Below, piece after piece: positions 1 through 11,924 of a stretch of 64,000 nt of DNA. Each line of letters starts with the position of its first letter. Within the stretch, counting starts at the first letter, position 1. Origin of the DNA: Pseudocercospora fijiensis CIRAD86 (lineage: Eukaryota > Ascomycota > Dothideomycetes > Mycosphaerellales > Mycosphaerellaceae); the NCBI RefSeq assembly GCF_000340215.1, contig NW_006921547.1, forward strand, positions 716,140-780,139. The letters run 5' to 3'. The notes under the pieces were generated by a model that did not search any database, was not told where the DNA came from, and saw nothing but the letters and a program-made list of their open reading frames with translations. Both the position numbers and the translations under genes were made by a program.

Positions 1-250
1 TCCTATCCTATAGGCGTCTAACGCGTCCGATATATAAGTATAGGTATATATATCTTACTTAACTTCTTAGTAAACTTCTACTTTTAGGTCCTTCCCTATC
101 CGCTAAGTACGCGTACGCGTATCCCGCTTATCTACTATCCTATAGCGACTTTATTCCCTAGCTATTATATATAGCGCGTATATACGAACTCGTTTAAACG
201 CTTTTAAGTAAATATATTTCTCCTAGCTCTTCTCTATCTTCCGGTTCCTT
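1..250. other. unassigned RIP-mutated flank
   Basis: This stretch is TA-rich with almost no CA or TG, like the rest of the window. I see no recognisable coding motif. It is the left flank of element A and ends in the CCTAC target duplication. Confidence 0.5.
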
Positions 251-255
251 CCTAC

Positions 256-419
256 TATAACGGAGACCTTATATTCGAGGTAACTACGAGGTCGCGAACA
301 ACTATCTAAGAGGTCGTAGGGACTGAGTGTTTAAATAGGGCTCTAGAGGTGCTAAGGCTCGGTACGGGCCGAGCTGGCTTTTATATGTTTGCTAGCTCGT
401 AAAGGGCTTACCCGTAATA
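256..419 (-). repeat. Element A 3' LTR (164 bp)
   Basis: Direct repeat of 31,393-31,556. It is the 3' LTR because element A reads leftwards and the purine-type tract (C-run on the plus strand) lies just inside it. Confidence 0.93.
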
Positions 420-3400
420 TTACCCCCCCCTTTTAAACCGTCGCTTCTATATAGCGACAATAGATTTTCCTTCAAATAAGCCACTCCTATTAGGCTCTAG
501 ATTGCGCTATCTGTAACGCCGGTAACGTTCTACGTACTAGTAGGTACCGACGTTGCGTTAATGTCTCCTTCTTTTAAGACTAACCGCGCCTTCCGCGTAG
601 TATCCTTACCTAAGGCAACGTCGCCTATTTTATAAGATATTAATAAGTTTACAGACACTTCTAAGAATGTAGTAACTCTAGTATTCTCGCTACGACACTT
701 ACTCTAAGCAGGTACGAGACCCCCTTTATAAAGCGTAGAAGACTAGATAGTCGTACGGGTATATAAGCGTATAATACGAGTATTAGTTAAGCTAGTTATA
801 GCGTCGCTACTAATAATAATATTAACAGGTTCGGTTACTATAGACTCTACTGCCTCGTACGGTATCTAGTCCTTCGGCGGCTAGAAGTTCGCTAGTTTAG
901 ACTTATTTAGGTAGTCGTAGTAAAAGTCTGTAAGTAACGCATACGTATTCTTAATTACTACCTTAGAGGGCTCCTACGTTGCCTCTATATCTAAGTACCC
1001 TTTCTATTAAACTAGATATTTTAGTCCCTTTCTATGCCCTCCGGAATCTAGTATTCGTTCTACCTTATACTTATCCTACGGTCGATTATCCTCGCCTATA
1101 ACTTTAAGGAATAGCGGGCGTGCGGTATAATTACTATAGTATAGTCGGAGGTAGCGTAGATAGAAAGAGTTATATACTTAGATATATATAGGCAGGTCGA
1201 CCTTATATACGCCGTTAAGATTATTAGTAATCGTAACTAGACTAAACTATCGGATATCGAACTTCTTAGTTAGTCGGGTAGTCTTCTAGTTCGCGGTACT
1301 AATATAGACCTTATTACCTATAGCGTACCGGGGAGCAGGTATTCTATACTTATTAGTATAGTTAGTTTATATAACTTGCGCGAGATTTAGCTATTCTCGA
1401 AGATACGAGTAAACTTCTACTATACGCTTAGCGAAATGGTCGGCCGCTACTATATCTAGCCGCTATTTCGTAGGCAGGAGCTTAGTTAGGAGATTAAGGT
1501 TAAGATTAATCCGAGGATATCGACCTTTCTCTACGTAGAATAGTAATATACTAGTAGTCTTAGATATATAATTGTTACGTACTATTTCTACGAGCGGGTA
1601 GAGATCTACCTAGTTATCCTAAGCGTAGTTAATATAAGTACGAATATACTTCTTAACTTCCTTATTCGTATTTTCCGATTAACCGTCTATCTCTAAATAG
1701 AAGGCGGTCGACAAGCGCTATTTAATACTAAGCAACTAGTATAAGCGTCTCTAGAAGGCCGATACCTACTAAGGGCTACGATCCGATATTAGCCCGACTA
1801 GGAGGCCGTAGTGCGGGTAATAGTATTTAAGGAAGATATAGGCTATATACTCGGCTTCTATAGATAGGACTAGTAAAAGGTACGCTCCCTTAGCTATACG
1901 ATTAGTAATTATATATATATTCTTATATATCTAGCTATCGTATAATCCTATAGAAGGTAGCAGTTATACTATAAAGTCGACTAAGATTTTATCCTATAGG
2001 TTAAACGGTATCGGTATTAGACGTAGGAGGCTAGGATATTAAGTCTAATTAGGCTTCGTAGTACGGTAGGTATAGCATCGTTATACGTATTCGCGTACGA
2101 ACTAGGACATACTAGGCTATATAAAGTTTCGAGACACTAAATCGAACGTCTTAGTACGGCCTAGATACCCGGTACTAGGAGTATTATAGTACGTACGTAA
2201 CACTACGTTATATAGGTTATAGTTACTAGGAGGAATAAATACGTAGTAGCCTCTATAGCGATTCTTAAGGTATACTAACCCCCTAATCTTAATAGCGTCT
2301 TGTTTATTTATACGGTGTTTACGGAAGATGCTAATAGGCTTGCGTTTAGACAACTATATTACTATCTCTTTAGCTTTATTACTTATATACGCCTTCCGGA
2401 TGCTACCTAAGAGCGTCGAATCTTAGTAAGGTTAAGACTTAGGCGTAGTAGTAATTACAGCTGCAACTAGCCGATTAGATATTAAGATTATACGAATCTG
2501 CTAAGCTAGCCGAGGGTTAGAGTTGTCTTATAGCTTATCTTGCGGGCGGCGTATTAAAGCATCCGGCTTCGTACCTTAAGTACCTAGTCGATAGACAACT
2601 TTAAAGAAGAACTATAATAAGAACTTAGCCTACTATACCTATCGTCGGTTAAGCTATTTGCTAGTTATAAAGTACTCTAGATTCTTATAATCTAATAATA
2701 CGAGGATAGGCTTGCCTTTAGCATCGTAGAGGTTCTTAAACTCCGTACTATCTATAAACTCGTATACTATTAGCTCTAGTCTCTATTCCTCGAAAGCCTT
2801 TACGATTGCTATAAGTTCTTTGTCGTAGATATTATAATTGCATTCCTAAGGATTTATCTTCTTAGATAGGTATATAATAGGGCGAAGGACATTATCGGTT
2901 CCTCTTTACGATAATACTATAGCTATTACAAAATTAGAGGCATTAGTTTCTAATACTGTTTCTAACCCTAGCTAGAAGTAAGCTAGCACCGGTACCTATA
3001 TAAAGGCTTCTTTTAGGGTTTCGAATGCCTTCTAATACTATAGTGTCTAGTCCTACCGCGGAGCTTCCTTAGTACGGATAAGCTAGGTTATAGGTAACGT
3101 AATACGAGAGAAGTTACGGATAAAGCGCCGGTAGAAGTTAGTAAACCCGAGGAAGGAGAGTACGTCTTTAATATTCTTCGGAGCTTCCTATTCCTAAATA
3201 GCGGCTACTTTCTCGGGGTCTATTCGTATACTATCTTTATAGATAATTAGGCCTAAGTACTTCGTTTCTTAAACGTAGAATTCGTATTTATTAATATCGA
3301 GCTATAGGCTAGTATTAAGGAGCTTCTTTATAATCTTCTCGATATACTAATAGTATGCTTCTTTATTATCTAAGAAGACTAAAGCATCGTCGAGGTAGGT

Positions 3401-4941
3401 AGATATAAAGTTATCGAGGAAGTCGCGGAGAGCGTCGTTAATATATAATTAGAAGGTGCCGGATACGTTATATAGCCTAAACGGCATTACTAAGCACTCG
3501 AATTAGCTATATCGTATAGTAAAGGCGGTTTTCTATTTATACCTCTCTACTATACGGATGCGGTTAAAAGCTACGATAATATCGAGCTTAGTAAAGAACA
3601 TCTTACTACTAATACGGTTTAGTATATCTTAGATAAGAGGGATAGGATACCGACTCTTAATAGTAAGCTCGTTAAGGGCTCGATAATCGACGTATATACG
3701 TAATCCTCTACCGGGCTTCTTAACGATTATAACGGGCGAAGTAGCCGGTAAGTTACTACGTTATATATTGCCTTTCTCGAGCTAATTATCGAGCTACTTC
3801 TTTACGACTACGTTTTCTAAAGCGGATATCGGGTAAGGTCGTTTATATAGTAGGTCGCCTTTAGTAACAATCTTATAATCTATACCTAGGTAATATAGTA
3901 GCAATTTAGAGGCTTCTTACCGTACAAATAGCTTAGCGAGATAATAATATCTCTTCGGAAGTTTGCGTAATACTTCCTCTATATTGTCCTATTCGGCCTT
4001 AGTTTTAGCTATAAACTTCTCGTAATCGCTAATAGATATAGCGTTATTACTTAATCGAATAGCTTTACACTCCGCCGGTACGATAAACATTATATAAGCA
4101 AAAGCAGCGTTCCTAGATACATTCTAGATAGGCCGTGCCGTTATAGCGTAAGCTAATAGGGCGTATATAGTAACCGGGTCTATAGCCGACTTAGATAAAT
4201 ACGTCTCGCGCGGATTAATCTATATCGTATAAATTTCCGTACCCTCTTCGAGGCTTAGCCTACGTAATACTACGAGGTCTATCTAGCGAATAGGAGATCC
4301 TATTTGTTCTACGCTAATAGTTATAGGTATAGGTATATCTAGTCTAGTAATATCGGGTCTCGATAGAAAGTCTTTATAATAAGGAGTTCGTATTACTCGA
4401 GACGTTAGTAAGATTATAGGGACTATAATAGTTTCCGTATACTATAAGTATTCCTAGTAGGAGGGATTATAGAATATAAGGGTTCCTTCTCTCTAGTTCT
4501 TTCGAGGTTAGTATTTAGCGTACTAGCTATAACCTAATACTATATCGTATTCGAGGTCTTCGGTTATATAGTATCGTATTTGCTCGGTATAACCTCCGAT
4601 GTTCGTATTTACTATATACACTTCTCTAATAAGTTTAGTAGCCTAACTACCGTCGGCTAGACCTAGAGGGATAGGTACGATCGTAGATATACGAATATTG
4701 TATTTACGCGTAAAGGATTTTCGGATGTATTCTATATTAGCGCTATCGTCTAAGAAGAGTTTAGTATCTTATACGTCTGCTATTCGTTAACCGACTTTGC
4801 TATAAACTATAAAGTAGGGGGAAATAGGAGGAAGGGAGTATAGTAAAGCGTAACTATTAGATTCTTCTTCTATAGACGTTTTTAACGAGAGTGCTTTTAG
4901 TTTATATAGAGGGGGTAGTAGTAACACATCTAGTATCGGAC
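420..4941 (-). pseudogene. pol: Element A pol: protease, RT, RNase H, integrase, chromodomain
   Basis: Read on the minus strand with TAG/TAA taken as Gln/Trp, this is a Ty3/gypsy polyprotein. In order: a protease-like region near 4,700-4,900, RT with [20 protein letters not shown] near 3,700-3,770 and STYLDDALVF near 3,380-3,410 (YLDD intact), and RNase H around 2,700-3,000. The integrase zinc-binding part (GYLGRTKTFDLVSRNF) lies in an open piece at 2,117-2,353, followed by the integrase core. A chromodomain near 905-1,095 reads YKVERILDSGGHRKGLKYLV and then KGY and EPSKVVIKN. The enzyme copies element RNA into DNA and integrates it; chromodomains in this family bind histone marks. Stops throughout make it non-functional. 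Gag lies across the element B insertion at 28,844-31,392. Confidence 0.9.
2117..2353 (-). pseudogene. Integrase zinc-binding segment of element A (open 78-codon piece)
   Basis: This is one of the few stretches of pol that escaped a stop. It encodes the N-terminal integrase region with the typical start of the family's H2C2 finger: NTPSTGYLGRTKTF is the usual HDxxxxGHxGRxKTF with His changed to Tyr, the CAC-to-TAC change expected from RIP. It is part of the decayed pol, not a separate gene. Confidence 0.82.
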
Positions 4942-4946
4942 TATTA

Positions 4947-5122
4947 TATTACGATCTTAGCGACTTGTATATACAATTCGAGGTTACGTAACTAAAGGTT
5001 ATATAACTTAATGCCTAAGGTATCCGCCGAGTAGATAAAAGCCTCTTCCGCGAGAGAGCCTCTCTCTCTTTCTTCTTTAACTCGTTATTAATTTAGATAG
5101 CTATTCAATTGATATCTTAATA
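4947..5122 (+). repeat. Element B 5' LTR (176 bp)
   Basis: Direct repeat of 28,663-28,838. It starts TATTACGATC and ends ATCTTAATA, consistent with TG...CA ends changed by RIP. A CT-rich run (about 5,060-5,078) precedes AACTCGTTATT at 5,079-5,089, the expected start of the transcript if self-priming is used. Confidence 0.93.
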
Positions 5123-5123
5123 G

Positions 5124-5134
5124 AATAACGAGTT
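5124..5134 (+). promoter_or_regulatory. Self-priming primer-binding site of element B
   Basis: AATAACGAGTT is the exact reverse complement of AACTCGTTATT at 5,079-5,089 inside the LTR (also present in the 3' LTR). It begins two bases after the LTR end. In Tf1/sushi retrotransposons the first 11 bases of the mRNA fold back onto such a site to prime minus-strand DNA instead of a tRNA. The match is seen directly; its use is inferred from the family. Confidence 0.85.
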
Positions 5135-5229
5135 CCTTTATTATCTACGACAACGTCGTAGGTACTATCGCGTACGCCTATATAAGGAATTACGCCGCTA
5201 GCGATCGCTATCGCCCTTCTACGCTCCCT

Positions 5230-7001
5230 ATTATACGATAGTACTAATAGACCTATATACTAATCTATATTAGGTATAGTAAGCTACCCGACCGTAGTAA
5301 TACCGCCGATTCGCTATAGATCCTTTAAGACCGCCTACCGATTGCGGTAGCGGCTCGGAATATACGAATACGCCTAACTACGTAGAAATAGCTAGGGCCC
5401 CGTTAAACGGTATACTAGAACTACTATAACTACCGTAAGGTCTACGACCTAGTCTCGCCGATATCGATAGCGTACTACGATAACCGCTACCTAGTAGCCT
5501 CTAAGACTTCTATTAGTTCTTTAATAGAGTAAATAAGTAGGAGGCCGCTAAATATATCTTCTAGCGTATAACTAAGCTATATTAGTTAGTAGCTATACTT
5601 CGTTAGCAATACTAGTAAGAGGTAGAGATATTAGAATAGGTATAATAAGCTTATTATAAGACTAACACTTATCTTAATAGCGAGCTAGTATAGGCTCGGA
5701 CTAAAGTAGAATACTAACGTCGAGCCGCTAATTTAGTACGCAACTCCTTAGTTATTACGTAATAGTAGCGTAATAACCTAGCTTAGTAGGTCGCTCGCCT
5801 ATAATAATAATAGTCTTCCGTAGAAGATATCGCCCGACGAGCTAGTAAATAAGCCGCTCGCGCTCGTCGCGACGCTAAAGCGTCTTTATTATATAATCTA
5901 ATCGGTCGAGGACTTATATTAGATAGTAGCCGACCTCTATTCCGTCGACCTCTCGACCCCTTTATCTTTCGCGACTAACCTAAGCCTCTCCGACGTTCTC
6001 GATTTAACTATAGTATCGACGATAATAATAACTATACTAGATATAGTAAGAGCGAGAAGTATCTAGACTCTAAGAAATATAATAGAGACCGTAAAAAGCT
6101 AAAACCCTTCCTTACTAAGCTTACGATTAAGTTAACAATTAATAATAATCGCTTTCTAACGCTATAGGACTGACTAATATATATATATATAGTCGTACTA
6201 CCGGTAAGGCCCGTTCTATAGTCTAACTATACGTCCGTTACGATAAATACGGCGTAATTATAGACTTTAACGACCTTAACGACTTCTATAACCTATTAGT
6301 TAACGCCTTCGGTAACCCTAACGAGGTCGCTACTACTAGCTATAAGATAGATAACTTAAAGTAGAAGAATAAGGAATTTGCTTACTATCTCGTAGAGTTT
6401 AATCGACTTAACGCCTTACTTAGTTATAAAGGCCGAGCTTAAGTTAACGCCCTTAAGCGTAGCTTATCTTCTAAATTAAAGGTAGCGCTTAGTAATATAT
6501 ATAATAAGCCTACTAACTTTTCGTTACTCTATCGCCGACTAACTATTATCGATAACCGGCTCTATTAGTACCGTATAGAAAGCAATCGTAATAATACTAA
6601 GCTAGGATCTAGTAGTACTACTAACTAAGGCCCTAATACTAGCCGTAGCTATAGTAATAACGCTAGCGGCTCTAGTAATAGACACCCTCTATAAGGATAT
6701 ACCGTTCTACGTAATAACTAAGGATAGTTTACCTTAGCGAATAGTAACGGTACTACTACTACTACGACTACGACTATCCGTAACCTAGACGCTATAGACC
6801 TCTCTACTACTTAGGGTTAGGGTTAGGGTTAGGGTTAGGGTAATCGTCGCCGTATAACGCTTAAAGAGAGAGATCGTCGCCGCCGCGAAGGACTATATCG
6901 CTTCTACGGTAGTAATTACGTCTACTCCGATACTACCTATCTAGAGCTTATCCGCCGCGCTTAAGGCCGTAGTAATCGCCTAAATACTAATATCTCCGCC
7001 T
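5230..7001 (+). pseudogene. gag: Element B gag, 5' part
   Basis: A plus-strand frame broken by TAG/TAA encodes a Gag-like protein rich in Asn, Ser, Thr and Arg. Near 6,300-6,560 it reads as a capsid-like helical region (KNKEFAYYL, VEFNRLNALL). The 3' part has a low-complexity linker and a (TAGGGT)5 stretch at 6,811-6,840 that reads as repeated Gln/Trp-Gly. After it come GLYRFYGSNYVYSD and NTNISA; the first looks like a zinc knuckle with Cys and His changed to Tyr. Translation resumes as NISAFSTAAAAPADLP at 11,927 after the LINE. Capsid and nucleocapsid would package element RNA. The start codon is not certain. Confidence 0.7.
6811..6840 (+). repeat. Five perfect TTAGGG units inside gag of element B
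   Basis: Telomere-type hexamers in tandem, in frame with gag as alternating stop-Gly codons. RIP of (CAG GGT)n or (TGG GGT)n would produce exactly this repeat, so it may not be telomere-derived. Confidence 0.9.
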
Positions 7002-7129
7002 ACGCTTAGAGAAGATAAATAGTCTCGGAAATTGTCGATATATTATATATACGCGGCAAAAAATAGTAGCGAACAATTAGAGACGAAGGGAAGACAGTTA
7101 AGAAGGAAGGGAGGACGAATAGAAAGCAC

Positions 7130-8300
7130 TATATACTAGGGCAGAGGAGGTACTAAAGGCGGAAGATAGAAGAACCCCTAAGAGGGTATATAGGATAATA
7201 ATCTTAGAACTCCTTAGAGGACTAAAAGCAATCTATAACTAGGCAAGCTACGTAATTATAAAGGTAGCTAATATAGTCGTAGTAAAGATTACGAAGAAAC
7301 AATAGGAGACAAGCCTAAACTACCGCACCTAGGTAGTAGTAGCTAGTTAGGAGGCGCTAAAACCCCCGAGGACAGTAGTTAGAGTCTATATTACGGACCT
7401 ATAGGAGCAAAAGGAAATCTAAGGACTTATAGGGAAAGAGATTGTAGAAAGAATTATAGTTAAAGAGGTAATTAGGGCTAGGAACGAAGGAAAAGGGGTA
7501 ATCAAGCTATTTATAGTATAAGAGTAGGACAAAAAGAAGCTAGAAACACAAAAAGAATAGACAACTAAGATAGGGAAAACAGTAAAGGTCTCCTAATAGC
7601 AATTTATAATTATAGCCTATAGTATAATAAGAAGCTTTAAGGAAGAATAGGATATTAAGAGCCTATAGAGACAAAACCAAGCTATATACCTAGGCCTAAA
7701 GATTACAAAAGTGGCATAGATTAAAAGGAAAATCGAAGAGACTAAGAAGCAGTCTTCCCTTATTATCTAGGTAGGGAGTATAGAGCAAGCTAATATAGTG
7801 CTAGACTAGGGGTTGTTCTAGGACTTTAAAAGATTAGAAACAGAGATATACAGAAGCAACTATAGGATAATACAGTGCTTCAAATGTTAGTACTATAGAC
7901 ACTTAGCAGCTAAGTGTATAAAGATAACTAATACCTGCTCCTATTGTATAGGGGATTACTAGGTTAAAGAATGCAAAGCATATAAGGGAGAAGTAAGATA
8001 TATATACTGCACTAAAAGATACCCCTCTTAGGCGAAGGAATGCCTAGTAAGAATACAGGCAGCTAGGAAGGTAAAGGAAGCTAGAATCAACATACTAAAA
8101 AGATATATAACAAGCTAGGGCAGCTAGGTATAGAAACAACCTAGCTAAGTACTACAAAAGAGGTCTAGACAAGATAATAGATTCATATTTAGGGCCTTAC
8201 TAGTATAAGAGAGTTACTAGCAACTAGGGAGACTAAGATACCTTAACATTATAGGAAAGGAAGCAGGGCAGACAAAGCTTAGTTAAATGTTAGTCTAAAG
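7130..8300 (+). pseudogene. LINE ORF1: nucleic-acid-binding protein with zinc knuckles
   Basis: The plus-strand frame, with TAG read as Gln/Trp, is charged and helical in its first half (Lys/Glu-rich around 7,380-7,560). It ends in a cysteine cluster. The first knuckle, near 7,873-7,912, reads CFKCxYYRHLAAKC, a complete CX2CX4HX4C. A second follows as CSYCxGDYxVKEC with the His changed to Tyr, and a third, degraded one (YCTKRYPSxAKEC) comes next. ORF1 proteins of Tad/I-type LINEs coat the element RNA. ORF2 begins shortly downstream. Start and end are approximate. Confidence 0.78.
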
Positions 8301-8329
8301 TAAGGGAAAACTAAAGGAAAACTTATAGG

Positions 8330-11300
8330 CAAATAATATAGATGAAACCTAATAAACATTGCAACATTACTAAACATTATATAGTACAATATCAATAAGA
8401 GCAAAGACAAGGTATAGAGGAGCTTCCTTTAAGTACTAAACCTAAAAGAATATTACATTGTTGCAATCTAAGAGCCCTAGCTTAACCTATACATAAAGAG
8501 ACTAGCAATAGTTAAAGACCTAAGATACTACCTAATTATCTATAACTAGGGAGCCCTAAGGACATATATCTACATTAGTAAGGAGATAGATACAGAAACC
8601 TAGCAGGCTATACTATAGGAGGATAGGGACCTAATATTAGTTTAAGTAGAGATATCTTAAGGTACACTCTAAGTCTACTATATATACAACCTACTACTAG
8701 ACTTAAGAAGTAGTACCTAACTAAGAACCCTAGAAAGACTACTAAGAGTTATCTAGGGGAACACCTACTAAATCCTACTTAGGGATTTCAACCTCTACTA
8801 CCCCCTCTAGGGCTTAGACTTTACCCTAGCTTACTACTTCCTAGTAAGAAGACTAATTGATATATTAGAGAGGGAAGGAATAGAAATTGTTACCCTAAAG
8901 GGACTAATTACTTAGGAGGCAAAAGGAAGCAGTAGTACACTAGACCTATACTTTGTATTATATTAGATTAGGAACAGGATTACAAGATATAGGGTTAACT
9001 AGGAACTAGAAGAATTATTAGACCACTTCCCGGTACAGATTGAGCTAAATGTCTAAGCTAATTAGGAAAGGGAACTAGAGGAGAAGCTTAACTAGAAAGG
9101 TACCTAATAGGGTAGAATTAGGGAGGAACTAGAAAGGGACCTAAAACTAGAGGAACTCTTAACAAAGCACCTACTAAGGCTAGAGGACATTAATAAGGCA
9201 GTAGAAGAACTAATAGGAATCCTAAAATAGGTAGCTAGAAAGTATACCCTAGCAAAGAAGCATTTACTATACTAGCAACTATACTAGACTAGTAAGTATA
9301 TAAGGAAGGTTAAAGCAGTAAGGAAGGCTAGGAGGTAGTAGATACAAACCTATACCTAGGAAGCATAGAACAACTATAACAAAGCCTACTAGGAAAAGAA
9401 GATCTAGATTAAGAAAGACAAGATACAAGAATAGAGATCTATAATAGGAATAATTACAAAGAAACTAGAGGAGATATAGAGGATAGCTAAATAGGCAAGG
9501 AGACCTAAATAGGACAAGGACATACTACTACAATTCCCGGACATTATAGACTAATAAGGACAAATGCAGACTACAATAGAAGGGAAAGCAAGAGCCCTAG
9601 GCTAACACTTCTTCTATAGCAAAGTATAAGCAGACCTATTAGATATAAAGGAGAAAGATTAAGAGACTCTACTGCTAGGCATACTAAGAGATACCTAGGT
9701 CAAACCCGAAACTATTAAAAGGATCCTAAAGAAAATTCTAGGCAATAAAGTACCGGGAGAAGACAAGATCTATAACAAACTTCTAAAAGCATATAGGAAG
9801 GGGCTAGCCCTAGCACTAGCTAATATCTTTTTATAAAGCCTAGCACTAGGACACTACCTAAGGCTATTTAGGAAGTCCCTAATAGTAGTACTAAGGAAGC
9901 CCTAGAAGGAAGACTATATACAGCTTAAGGCCTATAGACTAATAGCCCTACTTAATATAATAGGCAAGGTGCTAGAAAAAATTATCGCTAAAAGGCTAAC
10001 AACCTTTACCGAGGAAAGGAATATCCTTCCTAAAGGCTAGATAGGAGGAAGAAAGAAGAGGTCAATACTAATAGCTATAGAACTAATTATAGAACAGATT
10101 AAGTATATCTAGCACTATAGTTAAAACTAGGTAGCAACCCTCCTCTCCCTTAATATCTTAGGAGCCTTTAATAATGTCTCCTATAAAAGGCTCCTATATA
10201 TACTTAAATAGAAAGCTATACTAAACTAGATAGTCTAATTTATCTAGTCCTTCCTATAGGAAAGATCAATATAGCTTATTCTAGGCAAATTCAAATCAGA
10301 CCTAATACTAACTAAAAAGGGAATCCCCTAAGGATCAATACTCTCCCTAATCCTTTTCCTTATCTTTATAGTAGACCTACTCCTACTCCTAGAATTAAAA
10401 AACACATTAGTATTAGGGTTTGTAGATAACACAAACATCCTAGCCTAGTCTAAGACAATAGAAACTAACTGCAAGATCCTAGAAGAGAAGCACTAGGAGT
10501 ATAAAAAATAGGCAAGGAAGTATAGAGCAAAATTCGCCCTAGAAAAGTACTAGCTTATCTACTTTAGTAAGGCTAAATCAACCTACAATATAAAGCAATC
10601 AATTACTATCTAAGGCTTTGAAACCTAACTATTAACAGAGCTTAGGGTACTAGGGATCTAGCTAGATCTAAAACTGAATTAGGGACTATAAGTAAAGAAG
10701 GTAAAGCAGAGGGCAGATACTAATATGCAATCTATTAATAGGCTTATAGCCTCTATATAGGGGGCTATATTAGAGAAAGCTAAAGTTATATATAAAGCAA
10801 TTGTCAAGCTAGCAATACTATATAGAGCTTAGATATAGACAGCCTAGGAGAAAACACTAAAGAGGATTAAGCAACTAGTTAGTAGGTCCTAAACCCAAAG
10901 CCTAAAGAAAATCCTAGGAGTATACAAAACTACACTAATAAGGGTAGTAGAAATAGAATTAGGGATCCTACTAGTTAAACAATACTTTAAGGGACTAAGA
11001 CACTAATATATAGTAAAGACAATAGAATACCTAGCCTAACAGACTATCTAAAAGGCACTAGACAAGATAAAAGCCTAGTATATTAGGACTAGGAGGCGAG
11101 ATAGACTACAAATAACTCCCTAGAAAGTCAAAGACCTAGAGTAATATAGAGTCTTAATAAGAGAAATGCTAGAGAAAGAGCTTTAGGGACTAAATACAAG
11201 GCTAAAGGAAGATAAGCTAAAGGGAGAGAAATAAAGCCTAGTAGAATCAATTGCTAGACATCTATAGGAGTAGGAATAGAATAAAACACAAGTTAGACTA

Positions 11301-11924
11301 GGAACCCTAAAGGCACTAATCAAATTTAGTTAATACAACTACTAGCTCTATAAGGACCTAAATAGGGCCGAGGCAAGCCTAGCTATTTAAATCAGATCTA
11401 AACATATTAGACTTAGATCTTACCTGTTTAGAAGAAACGTCCTAGGAATTGAAAGCAGAGCGTACTAATATAGCTACTAATCTTAGAACCCTAAGTATAT
11501 ACTACTAGTCTACCCTTAATAGTCTAAAGGCAGAAGTAATTAGAGACTAAAAGCAATAGAAAGGGAATACGACAAGCTAATCTAGAGCAAAGAAGACCTA
11601 AAGAGGATAGTAAAGTAGATTATTAAACAGGGATTTGTACAACAATTCGTACTAGTAAGGGAAACTAAGGAGTAGATAAGAAGGAGGGAAGAAGAGGGGG
11701 AAAGAAGGGCAGGGCAGTAGGTAAGGTAGTTAGAGGGTAACAACTATAATACTAGTATACCCTAAAGGAAGGAAAACAAGGAAACGAGGAAGATTAACAC
11801 TTATAAATAGGACAGGAGGGAGGTTTTTACTAACTAAGTTAGTTTCCTACCTAAAACAATATATAGAAACAGACCTGTATAGGCCGAAAGGCACTACAAT
11901 AGGCAAATGAAATATCTATCTATC
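8330..11924 (+). pseudogene. LINE ORF2: APE endonuclease and reverse transcriptase
   Basis: About 1,190 codons, interrupted by TAG. The N-terminus holds an APE-type endonuclease: VAIxEPxLN at 8,457-8,486 (IQEPWLN in relatives) and LDHFPVQIEL near 9,018-9,047 carrying the SDH-like catalytic His. RT follows with NKVPGEDKI near 9,750, KAYRLIALLNIIGKVLEKII near 9,930-9,990, KKGIPQGSILSLILF near 10,315-10,360, and the catalytic box as GFVDNTNILA near 10,417-10,445. There FADD has become FVDN, so the second Asp is lost. The C-terminal part (10,700-11,850) is basic and helical. In this family the enzyme nicks target DNA and reverse transcribes in place. Broken by stops and by the Asp-to-Asn change. 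Confidence 0.85.

Larger units (their letters stand above)
7002..11924 (+). mobile_element. Tad/I-like LINE inserted in gag of element B
   Basis: A non-LTR retrotransposon of about 4.9 kb. TAATATCTCCGCCT occurs at 6,988-7,001 and again at 11,925-11,938, and the gag reading NISA continues directly after the second copy, so this is a 14-bp target duplication. There are two ORFs: a zinc-knuckle ORF1 and an endonuclease-RT ORF2. The 3' end is a short ATCT-type tail. The element keeps many CAA, ACA and GCA triplets, unlike its host; TGG and (C/T)CAG are almost gone. A second copy starts at 63,929. Bases 7,002-7,057 are not shared with that copy, so one of them may be 5'-truncated or this 5' end may be misplaced. 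Confidence 0.88.

Noticed and set aside
6811..6840. A chromosome end or fusion point marked by TTAGGG units
   Set aside because: The units lie in frame inside gag of element B, with element sequence continuing on both sides.
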